A stretch of DNA of 64,000 nt. Origin: Escarpia spicata (Eukaryota; Annelida; Polychaeta; Sabellida; Siboglinidae). Below the pieces are notes generated by a model that searched no databases, was not told the DNA's origin, and was given only the letters and a program-made list of their open reading frames with translations. The stretch is from positions 43,037,618 through 43,101,617 of the forward strand of contig OZ023205.1 of NCBI GenBank assembly GCA_963995525.1, in the 5' to 3' direction. Shown here piece after piece: positions 1 through 12,779 of the stretch. The first letter of the stretch is position 1; every line of letters starts with the position of its first letter. Position numbers and translations under genes: made by a program.

Positions 1-1048
1 AAACTTAATTTGCATGAAGCTAATATGGCCGTTAAACAACATCACTCTCGTACAATCATCATAATTAGTTTAGTTGGTTTACCAATTTGTTCAAATAACG
101 CTGCTGAAAAGTAAACACAATGAAAATCCGTTTTGATCTGCACCATGCGCAGGACTGTTGGATATAATATGTAAGCCAGGAAGTTATGTTGCTTTGATTC
201 ACAAGACTTCCTTATGTTCTAATTGAAATACATGTTTTAGCAGTCACCTGGCGACATGGCTGATGATCAGTAGTACTAAACTAACTTTTCACTCACTCAC
301 TCACTCAGGGATGCCCAATCTAAGGAAAAATCCGTTTTACACGGAATTGTGACACTTATTTCTGTTTACGGACAAAAAATATTTTAATTCGAATCTACGG
401 AATAGTTTTAATCACGTGAAATAATTGTTGTAGCTGTCGTGTTATCGGTCGCTGTGCTTATGTAACGGCTGCTGGCATAGCAGTTTAGAGCTGTTATATG
501 CGACATTAATTAAGGCCTAGGCTACCCCATTTTTAAAAGCCAGTATGTTCTTAACATCTCGCCACCTCAGTTAAGATATACGAATACGGATATTATGATG
601 AAATAGTGCGTTTAATGGTACTGTTGGCTGTCGGAGTAACGCTCAGAACGGCATCAGTGTGTGGGCTTTTTCGAACTTATTATCGCTCAAAAGTGTCACT
701 ATGTTAGTGCAATTTGAACCACTAAAATGTCCCAAATTAAACTGTTTTATCTTAATAATTATTATCACTATTGCTTGTATCTTAAGTGATGTTTGAAACG
801 CAAAGGCATTGAACAAATTAGATACGAATGTCGTTTTAGTGACTTGACTTTAACTTGCAAGACTTAATTACTTTTAGGCCTTACTAAGTTACTTCATTAC
901 TTCATGTCTAGGCATTGTCATTGGTGGAAAAGAAATGTACTAAATAATATTACATGTTCAATCATTCCTAGATTTATAGTTTGAATTAATATATATACAT
1001 TGGTAGCGGAGGTGGATGATGCGCTAGGTGGCGCTGTCGTGACGACTT
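1..1048. other. intergenic, no gene seen
   Basis: AT-rich sequence without a convincing coding frame or RNA gene. A short ACTC run lies near 290-306, the same unit as the long microsatellite at 3968. The recognisable LINE protein starts only after about 1190. Confidence 0.6.
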
Positions 1049-1189
1049 GTGGTGTTCGCTGAGCTTTGCTTTTGTAGTTGCTTTCTTAGTCGTTTACTTG
1101 ATGGAAGTTTTACTGGAGTGCTGAATGTGTGTTTGAAGATGTACCGCACAGGATTTTTCAAGTTTTATTCCTTTTTATTGACTGTGCTG

Positions 1190-3670
1190 TTGGTTTTGCT
1201 GTGTGTGAATGGAGTACCCGCACGGGGACAGCGGCAAGATGGCGTCTTCAGACCTTTTTCACGAGAGGCACTGTTGGCTCTTTGGCCTAGTAGTGTCCAC
1301 TTCTCGACTACCTTGCTTGAAATACCGGAACTTTTAGTGTCGTCAGGCACAATTTCTATCAGAACTGGCAGGCGTAAGCGTGGCAAGAAGGGCGGAGTTG
1401 GACAACGACTCAAGAAAAACAAGGTACGCTCTCTCCCCCTCCTCTCCATTATACTCGCCAATGTTCGATCACTACTCTCGAAAGTGGACGAACTGCAAGC
1501 ACATGTCACACTACAGTGGGCCTACAAAGAAGCGTGTTTGTTGTGTGTAACAGAAAAATGGCTTGACGAAACATTCCCAGACAGCGAACGTGTTATTAAT
1601 GGGTTTGGCATGCCAGTCAGGATGGACAGAGACAAAGATCTAAGTGGGAAATCTCAAGGGGGACGGCTGTGTGTTTTGTGTTAAGGAGAAGCTGTGCACC
1701 CCCGACAACTATTGTCACTGTCACTCAGGCCCACGTACCTGCCCAGATAATTTGGCCAGTTGTTTCTGATTGTTGTTTACGTGCCCCCATCTGCTAACTG
1801 TGCACGTGCAGCTGAAGCCATTACAAACTGTGCGCAACGGCTCGAGTCGGTGTCGCCAGACTCGCCAGACCTGATTCTCGGTGATTTGAACAGCTGTAGG
1901 CTAGACAAAACACTCCCCACGTACCAGCAGTATGTGACGTGCCACACAAGTGGCAGTAACACCTTCGACCTTTGTTATGGTAATATTAGAGGCGCTTACA
2001 GATCTGTGAAGAAAGGGTCCCTGGGCACAGCTGATCACATGCAATACATTTGCTACCAGCGTACAGAACAGTGCTGTAGAGACAGAAGGCGGTGCGGAAT
2101 ACAATGAAAACATGGACTAAAGACGCACCAGAAACACTTCAAGGTTGCTTTGTTTGCACATCATGGGATGTCTTTATTGACTCCAGCTCATCACTGGATG
2201 AGGCTGTTGATGTGATCACGGACTACATCAACTTCTGTGAGAACATTGTCATTCCAACTAAACAAGTCAGGATCTTCGCCAACAACAAGCCATGGGTGTC
2301 AAAAGAGCTGAAAAACACTTTGAATAAAAAGAAAAGGGCTTTCATGGCACATGATCATGTGGAGGGCAAACATTTTCAAAGTGTGTTAAAGAAACAGATT
2401 AGAGAAGCCAAAAGAAAGTACAGAGACAAAATCGAACGGCAGTTTCAATATGGCAACATGAGATCAACTTGGCAGGGACTTAAAACTCTTGCGGGTGCTC
2501 AGCCCCGTAACTCATCTGTCTCCAACTCAGGAACGAAGGAGGAGAGCATGAAGTTCGCAGAGGACATGAATATTTTCTTCAGTCGTTTCGATCGTCACGA
2601 CTTCACATGCGAACTCCGAGCTACGGCGGACCAGCTTCAGTTCCAGCTAGGTGATCATGACTTACCTGAAACCACTCCGGATGACGTCAGCCGGGTTCTT
2701 CAGCGGGTTCATCCCCGTAAGGCATCAGGACCGGACAACATCGGCGGCCGTATCCTGAAGGAGTGTCATCCCCAGCTTGGAGCAATTTTCGGCATTCTGT
2801 TTAACTGGTCCCTCAGGCAGCACCATATCCCTCGGATATGGAAATCTTCCATCCGTCATCTGCCCTGTTCCGAAGAAGTCGCGGCCATCTGCTCCGAACT
2901 ACTTCAGGCCGCGGACGATTGTCGCAGCAAACATGAGCAGTGCACTTTTGTGAAGTACTCTGACGATACGGCAATTGTTGACCTGTCAAATTCTGACACG
3001 GTGTGCGAGGAAGTGGTCTCGGACTTTGCCCGGTGGTGTGGTGATCACTTCCTGGATATTAATGCCCAGAAGACTTAGGAGCTCATCATCGACTTCAGGA
3101 GAGAACCACCCCACCCAAAGACCTGGTCATCAATGGTGAGACTGTCAAGCGTGTATCAGATTACAAGTACCTAGGTACCGTAATTGACTCTAAACTTACC
3201 TTCAGTGCAAACAACAATAAATGCCAACAGAAGCTTTCTTTTCTGCGTAAATTATGATCCCCCGGGGTGAGCTCTCATGTTCTGAGGACCTTCTATGGCT
3301 GTTACCTTGAGAGTACTGTAACATTTGGCTTCCTGGCATGGCATGGTGGATTGAGTGTCACCAATCGGAATATCCTGAGTCGCGTCATCAGACTCAGCAG
3401 CAAGGTGATTGGAGAGGAACTTACCAGTGTAGACGACCTGTACAGGCGGAGGGCAAAGAGGAAGGGAAGGCAGATTTCCCTGGATTCCGACCACCCTCTA
3501 AATCACTGTTACAATCTGTTACCATCTGGCCGTCGTTTTCAGCTGCCTTAACTGAGACTCAGTCGCTCTCGAAATTCCTTTACCCCATCCTCTATCCGTC
3601 TTCTAAACGAATGGTGTGTCTCCTCCGCTCTCTCTCCAATGCCTGTCTGGCCGTGTGTGTGTGTGCGTGC
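1190..3670 (+). mobile_element. L2-like LINE, internally deleted
   Basis: Remnant of a non-LTR retrotransposon protein with endonuclease and reverse transcriptase, read in several frames. Around 1370-1680 a basic RRKRGKKGG stretch is followed by ANVRSLLSKVDEL and CVTEKWLDETFPDSE, the usual N-terminal signature of L2-type endonucleases. 1760-2040 gives VYVPPSANCARAAEAI, LGDLNSCRLD and the SADH-type end GTADHM. 2100-3080 gives the linker and RT, with KASGPDNIGGRILKEC and KYSDDTAIVDLSNSD (the catalytic YxDD box). 3090-3640 gives the C-terminal thumb region with GRRFQLP and NSFTPSSIRLLNEW. Between WKSS near 2855 and the YSDD box most of the fingers and palm is missing, so this copy cannot encode an active RT. 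The 3' end runs into a TGTG/TGCG simple repeat, as L2 copies often do. The family call is by motif only. Confidence 0.85.
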
Positions 3671-3725
3671 GTGCTTGCGAGCGTGCGTGCGTGCGTACGT
3701 GAGTGCATGCGTGCGTGTGTGTGTA
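3650..3725. repeat. TG/TGCG simple repeat at LINE 3' end
   Basis: Imperfect GTGT and GCGT units directly after the LINE C-terminus. Probably the 3' microsatellite tail of the element, since expanded. Confidence 0.7.
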
Positions 3726-3967
3726 AGGGCTACTTGCGGTGTATAACTTATTTCCCCAGCTTTTTATGATTGTGACTTATACTGATTGGTGATTCTTAGT
3801 ACTTGTTTTCATCGTATTCTTTTACAACTATACTATACCATGAGTATTTATCTACAGACCGATGGTGTGTGTCTGTGTGGTCAGTGTTCTCAGTTACACA
3901 TGTTTATTTATTTATTGCTTTCTTAATAGCGAACACCACAAGAGAATTTCCTATGAGGGCATCCTTT

Positions 3968-4147
3968 CTCACTCACTCACTCACTCACTCACTCACTCAC
4001 TCACTCACTCACTCACTCACTCACTCACTCACTCACTCACTCACTCACTCACTCACTCACTCACTCACTCACTCACTCACTCACTCACTCACGCACTCAC
4101 GCACTCACGCACTCACGCACTCACGCACTCACGCACTCACGCACTCA
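3968..4147. repeat. (ACTC)n microsatellite
   Basis: About 180 bases of ACTC tetranucleotides, changing to alternating ACTC/ACGC units over the last 60 bases. It creates long spurious open frames (THSLTHSL) that are not genes. Confidence 0.97.
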
Positions 4148-4149
4148 AC

Positions 4150-4405
4150 TCTTGACCGAAACGATCGTTAAGGTTCACGTTTGGATGAGTTGTCGACTAT
4201 CTGCCGCCACCGGTCTCTATCACGTGTTGCCTGCAGGAGATCTTTGAGCGGTAACTCTGTCCATTCTGTGATGTTGTCGAGTCTTTTTTGTCTTCCCTCC
4301 CCCCCCCCCCCCTCCTTCTCACGGTGCCCTAGAGTATTTCATTGGCGACGACGGTGTTGAGGCGTGTGGTGTGTCCATACCACTCTGGCTCTCTTTTTTG
4401 TTTAT
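4150..4405 (-). mobile_element. LINE C-terminal fragment
   Basis: Read on the minus strand from 4400 down, the translation gives EWYGHTTRLNTVVANEIL, then after a G-rich stretch GRQKRLDNITEW, ELPLKDLL and DRDRWRQIV. This WFGH...GRQ.R..DNI.EW...DR..WR pattern is the extreme C-terminus of many RTE/I-like LINE proteins. A poly-C run at 4300-4313 (poly-G in sense) and an in-frame stop interrupt it. Only about 85 codons remain. Confidence 0.7.
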
Positions 4406-7400
4406 ATTTAGGACAGGTTTTTGAGGTCCAGCCAAGTCACTGATGGCGTTTCTTACAGATTCGTTTGTCTTATGATTTTGTTACGATATTTTCAAGATTC
4501 TTTGCAGGCATTTCATTTATAAAACACGAAAATTGACTTCCGTTGTTTTGGCTCCACAACAGCACAATACTTCGGTGCATGACATGTGTGGTCCCGTGTA
4601 CCAAGTAGGCCCTACACCGCCAGCTGTCGCGATTGTTCGTCACACACTGATCCGCATTGTCACTGTCAAGGTGACTAGGTGAGCACCGCGTAATCTCGCT
4701 TCTTTACCATCGCTCGCACCCCACGTATAGCAGTTCATATTCACGAGCGCTAGATTTCTACAGCATTGCGTGCACGGTTTATCTTTCGCCATATGCAAAG
4801 CCACGCGTTGCGTAACACCGCTATACTGTAGGATAGATACGGCCTACCGAGTAAGACAGGGATACTTTGAACACAGTAATGTGTGATAGAAAACTAAAGC
4901 GTAGCTTGTTTTGATGGAGTATTAAGTCCGTTGCTGGTTGTAAGTGGTCATTGTATGAGATCATGACGTAAATGGAGTATTTTTTTAAACTTTTTCTCAT
5001 AGTGTGATCGTATGAGTTAAACGTTAAACGTGTAAACAACAGCCCGAGGTCAATGCTATTTTTGTACAGAAAATCACAAATAACAAAACAACATGAAGTG
5101 CACATGTCATTGTTAAACATTGGGAATGAGTCACAACCCTCAATCATTTCAGCGACATTTGATGAGTACGGTTTGTTTTGATCGGCATTGTTTTGTTTAC
5201 AAATGCGTCAGCGTTACAGCCAGCGATAAATACAAACCCAGAATGTGGGCGACAAAGCCAAAAATGGTGTTTAAATCTACAACCAGGGCCAAATTGCCGA
5301 CCAGGGATAATACATTACGTTCGTCATCCTTAGACCCTGGAGTCCAGGCACCATGACACCATTATGCGCTACGGGATGCATTTCACGACATCGCGCAGAC
5401 GGCAAACACTAACCAAGAAAAGAACCAGAGCTAGTAAATGTCACTTTGGCTCGCGCCATAGTTTAAATTGACGGCGAGCCCCTTCTCCTGGATGGAACTT
5501 GTCGATCGTTGTCTTAGTTACGTTGCATTCGTGACTACGAATAGTATAACTGATTTGGACACCGTATAACATTCGAAGACTTTTGCACCCTGAATAAAAT
5601 TTGTTTGTGAACATGAACAAAGTTTTGCCACGGAGAGGCTTACATATAAAATGTTAGCTGCTTGCAATAATTATTATGCACGGGTCACCGGTGAAAGGAG
5701 TTATGTTCTGCCGTGGTTTCTCACGGTCCCCGTACACGTACGAAAACAGAATATCGCTCAGGAATCACAATGACTACATAATCTTCATTACAGTATGTAC
5801 CAGCGCTAATGTAAGTTCTTGTAACAGTTGTAAAATTGTTTTTTCGGAAAAATTTTCGTAGACAGATGGCGCTCAATCGTCCGACAGGAAGTTGCAGGTT
5901 CCGTTCGTTTGAGGACGCTGATCGTCAATTAACAATATGGTTCCTCCATGTTAAATCCTCAAGTGCCCCAGCTCTGTTCCAGTAGCTCTGGCAGAATACC
6001 AAAAGGGGACTCGCGCTGATTATTTAATATTTAATTCACCTTTCGTTGTACATATGCGTTTTGAAAACACATGCACAAAGGCGTGTGGTATTTTCCAAGA
6101 ACGGTGCATCCCGAAAGGTAGTCGTAACATTGCAATGTTTTGGGTAGAATCTACAGTCGCCGCGTCTCAGAGGCGTATTTACGGGGCACTAGGTCATAGC
6201 CTACTAAACATGTCCCTCTATGGTCCCATTTCCGAGAACCTAGATACGCTATTGCCAGGTTCATCACAAATGAACGCCTTCTGAAAGTTGTGGCGTTACT
6301 TGTCTTTGTGAATTACAATGTATTGGTTTCGAAAAGAAATACCTTACTGGTGTAACATTTTGTGTAAACGTCTTAATCAAACACTTCGCTAGAATAAAGT
6401 AGTTAAAAATCCAACCGCACCGCGGACTTCGAAAATCAACACGTTTTGTCGTTAAATTGTTATAATTGAAACCATACTGTTATAGGTAAAATTCGAAAGA
6501 AAACAATGTTTGCCCTCGCGTAAACAACAACTAGAGAAACATATATGACACACCATGATTGTGAATGCGAAATGCAGATGATCGCACCATGGACAATAAC
6601 CAATATAATCTGTGACACTATCGCCATGCACTTCTTTGTTTGGAGATACCGCATCGGCCTATTTAACGCAACCTTTGCAAAAAGACGTTAAGCTGAATCT
6701 TAAAGGTAAACAAAGACACCTTTTGGGACCAATGTATCTAAGAGATGATCAAAGCTAACCATTACAAACTACGATCAAGACTATTACGCCAACAGTTTAT
6801 TAGACAGCGCCATTGTGATAAAAGCATGACGTCATCAATGCCTAGGCTACTCTTCCCAATTCGCCAATCGTCAAATTGAGAATACTGAGTACTGTAGTTT
6901 GCGTCTCCGGTTGCTTTTGGCGCTGTAACAACTAAATATGTTAGACCCGCACGGTGCCCTGTGCGGCAGTATAGCAGCTGGTACAAGTTTAGTTATAAAT
7001 CGAAGGGAATACAAGGAACCAACATCATTTTAAGATCTTGTTACTGCAGCGTCATGGCCAACGAAGCTCTGGACGCATACCGGTTAAGCATCGGGGGCGG
7101 GTCTCAAAATGTCAGCCTCAGGAACTGTGAGATTTCACTAAAATCTTCCACTTTGAAAATACATTTTGAGTAAAAAAACAGGCGTGATACTGTTGATTGG
7201 AGTTGCTAATGGTTACATTGTATTAACGCTTGTGTATAATGTCCTACATAATTGCTTTTTGTTTCCCTTTAATAACGTTGGAGACAACCGAAACACCCGC
7301 TCGCGTATGTTCGCTGCGTGTGCCTAAGAATCGGACGCGTTGACAGCCGCTTGTCTCAGTGTGCGCCCGTCCGACCACAGCCACATACATGGCAATATAA

Positions 7401-7760
7401 CCCGAAGTTTGCATGACACTTCCTGTGCAGTTCTAATTAATTTTTCTTCACGCCTGTCGCGTTTATTCATCGAATGGACGTGAGTGTTCGACGCGACCGC
7501 GGCTGGCGTGGCTGTGACCGTGAACCGGCCTTACCTGGTGCTCGGCGCACTGACGTCAACTCGGAGTCGTTTTAGCATCGTCAGAACAACCCGCGCCATT
7601 ATATATGCATATGTTTATGCGTACGACACTCACGTATGCAAGCATGCATTTTATGCCTATATGCAACTATTTATTCATTAGTAATTAGGCTGTTATGCAC
7701 GCACGTACGCGCGAACGCGGTTATGTATGCATGGGCGTTGCTTGTGATGTGGGTAGGAGT
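4406..7760. other. intergenic, upstream of the GPCR gene
   Basis: Roughly 3.3 kb with no exon, RNA gene or transposon protein that I can recognise. Open frames here are short (under 110 codons) and overlap on both strands without motifs. The distal promoter of the receptor gene may lie here, but no element stands out. Confidence 0.5.
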
Positions 7761-7952
<192 letters not shown>

Positions 7953-8511
7953 TAAATGTGTGTTTGTTGCGCGATCGTGCATAATCTGTTAGCCTACAGA
8001 AGTGTGCTTAATAAGCACTGCACGTTTCCTTGCGTTTCCTTGCAGAACGAAACAAACAGATCCACACAAGTAATTAGTAATGTTATTTAAAACATTTCCG
8101 ATTTAAAAATACACCGCTATACTGTTTGCATCCACGGACATCTAAGTTCAATACGATCAATTAGCGTTATCGTCGTCTCACACAAACGACTTTCAACTAC
8201 AACAATGCCAACGCTTGACAGTAAAAAAATAAGTTTATTGGCATCCAGGGTAGTTTCAAACTTGCCGCACGTAAACCTGATGCTTTCAGCCCGTTCAGTT
8301 ATGCCATTTTTTTGCAGATATCAAACGTCAACGAGCGCCGGTACTGACGCCGGCGTGACGTTTGCGCTTCGTTAAGTCTACCCGGCAGCGGTGGAACACG
8401 GCGACATTAGCGTACGACACCTTGTCATTGATTTGGCGCTGGTCTGCACGTTTTCGACACGTGTGAGAAGGTAGTGTACGTCGCTGTGTCAGTGCGCGAC
8501 CGGCCGGCGTC

Positions 8512-9786
8512 ATGGACGTCGCTAACGTAACGATAGTGGGCGTCGGAGCGGCGGCACGCAACGACGCAATGTCGCTCGGCGGTAACAACTCGCTTGGCGG
8601 GCCGCTGACGCTACAGTCGTTCAGCATGGTTCACTTGCTCGTCACGTCGACGGTCCTCGGTGTGATGATCCTCGCGACTATTATAGGCAATGTGTTCGTC
8701 ATCGCCGCTATTATCCTCGAGCGCAATCTACACAGTGTCGCCAACTATCTCATCGCGTCGCTTGCCGTCGCTGACCTCTTGGTGGCAGCACTAGTCATGC
8801 CCCTGGCGGCCGTCAAGGAGATCAGCATGCAGTGGTTTGTGGTGCCGGAAATGTGTGACACGTGGATCTTCGTCGACGTGCTGTGCTGCACGTCGTCCAT
8901 ACTCCACCTGGTCGCCGTCGCGCTTGACCGCTACTGGGCCGTCACGCGCGTCGACTACATCAAAAACCGGTCGGCGAAGAGGATTCTGGGAATGATCGCA
9001 CTCAGCTGGTCGATGTCGGTGTGCATATCGCTGCCGCCGCTGGTGGGGTGGAAGGACGAGACGGGGGTGTCAGAGGCGAACGTCGAATGTCTCATCAGTC
9101 AGGACTGGGGCTACACCGTCTTCTCGACCCTCGGCGCTTTCTATCTGCCTTCCTTCTTCATGATCATCATCTACGTGAAGATCTACAAGACGGCCAAGTC
9201 GCGCATCCGTAAGAAGCGCTTCAAGTCGTCGCCGTCGGCGGGGAAGTCGGCGCCGGCCGTCAACACGGTGCCGAGCGCGCCCGCGACGCCGGCGAAGACA
9301 CCCAACAGCGCCAAGCACAGCGACTCGACCCGGGGCGAGCACGCCAGCGACACGAACCGCAACAACAAGCACATCGTATGCGCCATGGAGTCGTCGAGTC
9401 TTCGCACGGGCGGCAGTCTGCTCGACATCACGAAGGGCCTGCTCGACAAGAAGCGCGGTTCGCCGAACCGCAAGGACCGCGCGAAGGAGAAGCTGGAGCA
9501 GAAACGAGAACGCAAGGCCGCGCGCACTCTCGCCATCATCACCGGCTCGTTCATCTTCTGCTGGCTACCCTTCTTCATCATCGCCATCATGCGCCCCTTC
9601 TGCGGTGCCAGCTGCCACTACCCCGAGCTCCTGCTCAGCTTCGTCTTGTGGCTCGGCTACTTTAACAGTCTCCTCAATCCCATCATCTATACCATCTTCA
9701 GCCCGGACTTCCGCATGGCATTCCGTAAGATATTGTTCGGCAATTACCACAAGTCGCGAGGAGGCAATCGGGCACGCAGAAGCTAA
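8512..9786 (+). CDS. 5-HT1-like serotonin receptor (class A GPCR)
   Basis: Predicted Gi/o-coupled aminergic receptor, 424 aa in one exon. The ATG is the first after an in-frame TGA at 8464-8466 and has a purine at -3 and G at +4. Two N-glycosylation sequons (N5, N25) precede TM1. Class A landmarks are all present: N60 (1.50), D88 (2.50), C115 paired with C193, the amine-binding D122 (3.32), DRY at 139-141, W166 (4.50), P213 (5.50), CWLP at 350-353 and NPIIY at 389-393. HLVAVALDRYWAVT, STLGAFYLP and KAARTLAIITGSFIFCWLPF are typical of invertebrate 5-HT1 receptors. Loop 3 is long (about residues 229-335) and rich in Ser/Pro/Lys. Position 7.39 is Leu rather than the Asn of mammalian 5-HT1A. The coding region is GC-rich against AT-rich flanks. 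Related octopamine or dopamine receptors are less likely; ligand identity is inferred from the family. Confidence 0.93.
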   Translation: MDVANVTIVGVGAAARNDAMSLGGNNSLGGPLTLQSFSMVHLLVTSTVLGVMILATIIGNVFVIAAIILERNLHSVANYLIASLAVADLLVAALVMPLAAVKEISMQWFVVPEMCDTWIFVDVLCCTSSILHLVAVALDRYWAVTRVDYIKNRSAKRILGMIALSWSMSVCISLPPLVGWKDETGVSEANVECLISQDWGYTVFSTLGAFYLPSFFMIIIYVKIYKTAKSRIRKKRFKSSPSAGKSAPAVNTVPSAPATPAKTPNSAKHSDSTRGEHASDTNRNNKHIVCAMESSSLRTGGSLLDITKGLLDKKRGSPNRKDRAKEKLEQKRERKAARTLAIITGSFIFCWLPFFIIAIMRPFCGASCHYPELLLSFVLWLGYFNSLLNPIIYTIFSPDFRMAFRKILFGNYHKSRGGNRARRS

Positions 9787-10559
9787 CGACGGCGTGGGAT
9801 GTTAGTTCTGAACAACTGCTGGCCCAACAACGTGTTAATGAACAGTCTCACATGTCGTGATGATGTGCCATAGGCGAAAAGGCGAACAGAAACTCGGTTC
9901 TAGGCATGAGAGACGATGTCAATTTGGTGAAACGATCAACTGCCTGTGCGGTTTGTATTGTTAGCCCGTATGCGAGACCGACTTTGTTACATTGTCGTAC
10001 GAAAGTGTCTAGTGAATTGACTACGCATTGAGGACGCTACATTTATCAAGTAGGTATGTGTATGCGCTTTTGCATCAGATCATCAGCTGATAACGTTTTA
10101 TACACAGATGCAACTGCAAAACATCGTCGCCGATGGTAGCGGGCTAAATGCTTCTTCCGCAACTACCAACGTGAATTATTGTTATGTATATTGTAATCGT
10201 TGGAAACGGAAGCAAACCGAATGCAATGTGTTATTTCATTGACTCTTCCTAACTTGCGACTGCTCTTTGTTCGAGCTTGGTATGCATGGTGATACGCTTG
10301 CTTTCAGATATGTTCGTTTGTCCATTCCGTTCATGTCTTAAAGAAAGTGTTGTTTGTTACGAAAGAATGGTAGACCGCATATGATAATAGCCGGCTTACC
10401 AAGACTGCCACCAAGACTGCCACCAAGACTGCCACCAAGAGTTAAATCCAAATGAGAAATGGACAGCGAAGCCTTTGTCGAAAATCCTACGACTATTCAA
10501 AGTTCCACGTAACCAGCCCTACTGATATATTTGTCAATTCTCTGTTTAAACCAAGTATA
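9787..10559. other. 3' flank of receptor gene with 12-bp minisatellite
   Basis: Presumed 3' untranslated and intergenic sequence; no clear AATAAA signal near the stop codon. Three and a half copies of a 12-base unit (CCAAGACTGCCA) lie at 10399-10440. Nothing else is recognisable. Confidence 0.6.
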
Positions 10560-11050
10560 ATCCACATCTATCATTTATACAATCACCAGACAATTTGATC
10601 CATTCATTGTCTTCCTGTGTAAGAATGTTTAACATCTTATAATTAATTTACACTGCACCTTCAGTAAAGTTGATTCATGTCCTCTATTTTTGTTATCATC
10701 CATAAGTGTGAAAACAATACTTCTATCAATATTTTCATATCCATTCGATATTGTAGACACTTCTATTTGATGTCCTCTTAATCTCCACGTCTACAATATT
10801 GTTCAATCACATTGTTTCCATAAATAATGACTCTCAGTTTTATAATAAATGTTGTTGTTCCCTTTTGTATTCTTTCTAGCATTGTATATGTCCTTCCTAC
10901 GACATGGCGTGTGAAATTGTATACCGTATTCAAAACGTGGCTTGATTATTAATGTATATAGTGGTTTAATTAACAAGTTTTCATTATATGTTAGCCTACA
11001 TTTCTCTAAACCAATGCAATAATTTGATTTCCGTTCTAAAGTGCAATACT
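10560..11050 (-). mobile_element. CR1-like LINE 3' fragment
   Basis: On the minus strand, from about 11040 down, the frame reads LLIKPLYTLIIKPRFEYG, IQFHTP and RRKDI, the thumb/C-terminal segment of CR1-type RTs (usual form: LY..LVRPHLEY..QAW.P...KDI..LE). The remaining 300 bases match, as a decayed ORF end, the corresponding parts of the copies at 26.8 kb and 47.9 kb, including a tail with a GAGGACATGAA-type core. Confidence 0.75.
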
Positions 11051-12779
11051 ACACTTCTTTGAAATTGTCGCGACAGCACAAACGATTACTCTTACATCCT
11101 TATCTTTCTGTGTTTATACCTTGTTCATTACCTCCCACGACCTGTGTGTAGGTATTTTCATTTCCCAAAATGTAATCACATACGCCATTGTTCAAAATAT
11201 ATTGTCTTGTAAAATGGTTCATCTTCATAATTTTAACCTGTCTGAAATGTGTTTGTGTCATCCGATAATCGATCAGTGATACTATCAATTTCATATTTTG
11301 TAATAGGGCCGCATTCTGTTGCTCTTATTCTTGAGTATTTTTCAATACAGCTAGGTATTTTCACAGGTATTTCACATATTTTACATTTCATGTACGTTTT
11401 AAAGGTTATCCTGCATTTTATCCTCATAAATATGTGGATCTAATCCTCTCCTGCATACCGTAGCTGCTGAACAAGTGCTTTGATCATCACCCTCCTGCAT
11501 TACCGATATCACTAGCCCCAGTTTGCGATTACTTGTCAAATTCACGATAAATGTATCTACCAAATCCGTGCCTGCTTTAGCTTGTACTGTGCTGCCTTAT
11601 TGCGTAGTCTAACTATGGCAGTTGTTCACCAGCTACTATTCTCTATGTTGTTCTTCGGCTTCCTTTGTGTAATACCTTCGGTCTAAATGCAAGATTAGAC
11701 AGGAGAAAACTTAAATGTTCAGCCAAAATATCGTTTGACATGGACAGGTGGCAGTGGTGAAACGATTCCTGGTTCGGCAGACATGTTGGATTCATCGCGT
11801 CAGTAACTGTGATGTAGTCACGTGGCGCCACCTGGCGACTATTGAATTATTCCTGTATAATGCACATGTTCCCAACACGCGGTACCTCTCAGAAAACTGA
11901 GATACTCCAGAAACGAAATGATAAACTGTATCCACCTGAATCAGAACATACCGGACACGCTAATTTCGTTATTTCAAATTTAGATTATTGCGTGTACATG
12001 CACACACGCACATACGCATGAATGTACGACACGCACACAAACACACACGTACGGATGCACGCACACGCGCGCGCACACACATGCACACGCACGCGCGCGC
12101 ACGCACGCACGTACACACACACACGCACACGTTCGATATAACGGAGCAGTTCTTAATTGAGGTGGGCATGTGTTGTCTTAATTGGTACATTTCGACTTGT
12201 TTTGTTAAAAGACTCGATGCTATTTAATCTTGCCAGGATGTTGCTTATTGTCCTACTCTGCCCTAATATGTAAACGTCAAACTTCACATTCCTGCTTTTT
12301 ATTGCTTTGCTCCAAGTTGATGACCCGAGACTTAAATGTATTTCTTTTACTGTCAATGTCATGTTAGTAGCATTAGATCTACATAACCCTACTTTGCATT
12401 GTAAAGAGAATATCTATTTACTGATAAGACATGTCGTAATTCGTTGTCATTGCCGGGTTAAAATTTTCTGTAAATAATAGTGGGAAACCATTTCCAATTA
12501 TACGGCATGTTGTATAAATCGGTATACGAATTGTCACCTGTATATTCAATAATGTATTCAAATGTTATGCATGTTATAACATATTTTGCACATGTGCTAG
12601 GTTATAATTTATTATAAGAAATAAAACACCAATAAATTACCGACCTTTCGAGTATGCACATCTGGGGACATGACGTCACGTTAGACCAACTTATCAGAGT
12701 AAAACAGCCATAGTAATAACTCCAAACACCTCAATTGCACCCATCTGAGGGTATAGACAGGTTCACAATGTTAACATTT
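11051..12779. other. intergenic with purine-pyrimidine repeat
   Basis: No gene recognised. From 11997 to 12130 the sequence is CA/CG-rich alternating purine-pyrimidine, a decayed microsatellite with a core of CACGCGCGCG. Open frames at 11100-11430 show no known domain. Confidence 0.5.

Noticed and set aside
3803..4171. Histidine/serine/threonine repeat protein
   Set aside because: Generated by the ACTC microsatellite; the flanks contain no gene signal.
9070..9590. Minus-strand open frames within the receptor gene
   Set aside because: Shadows of the GC-rich GPCR coding strand; no motif.
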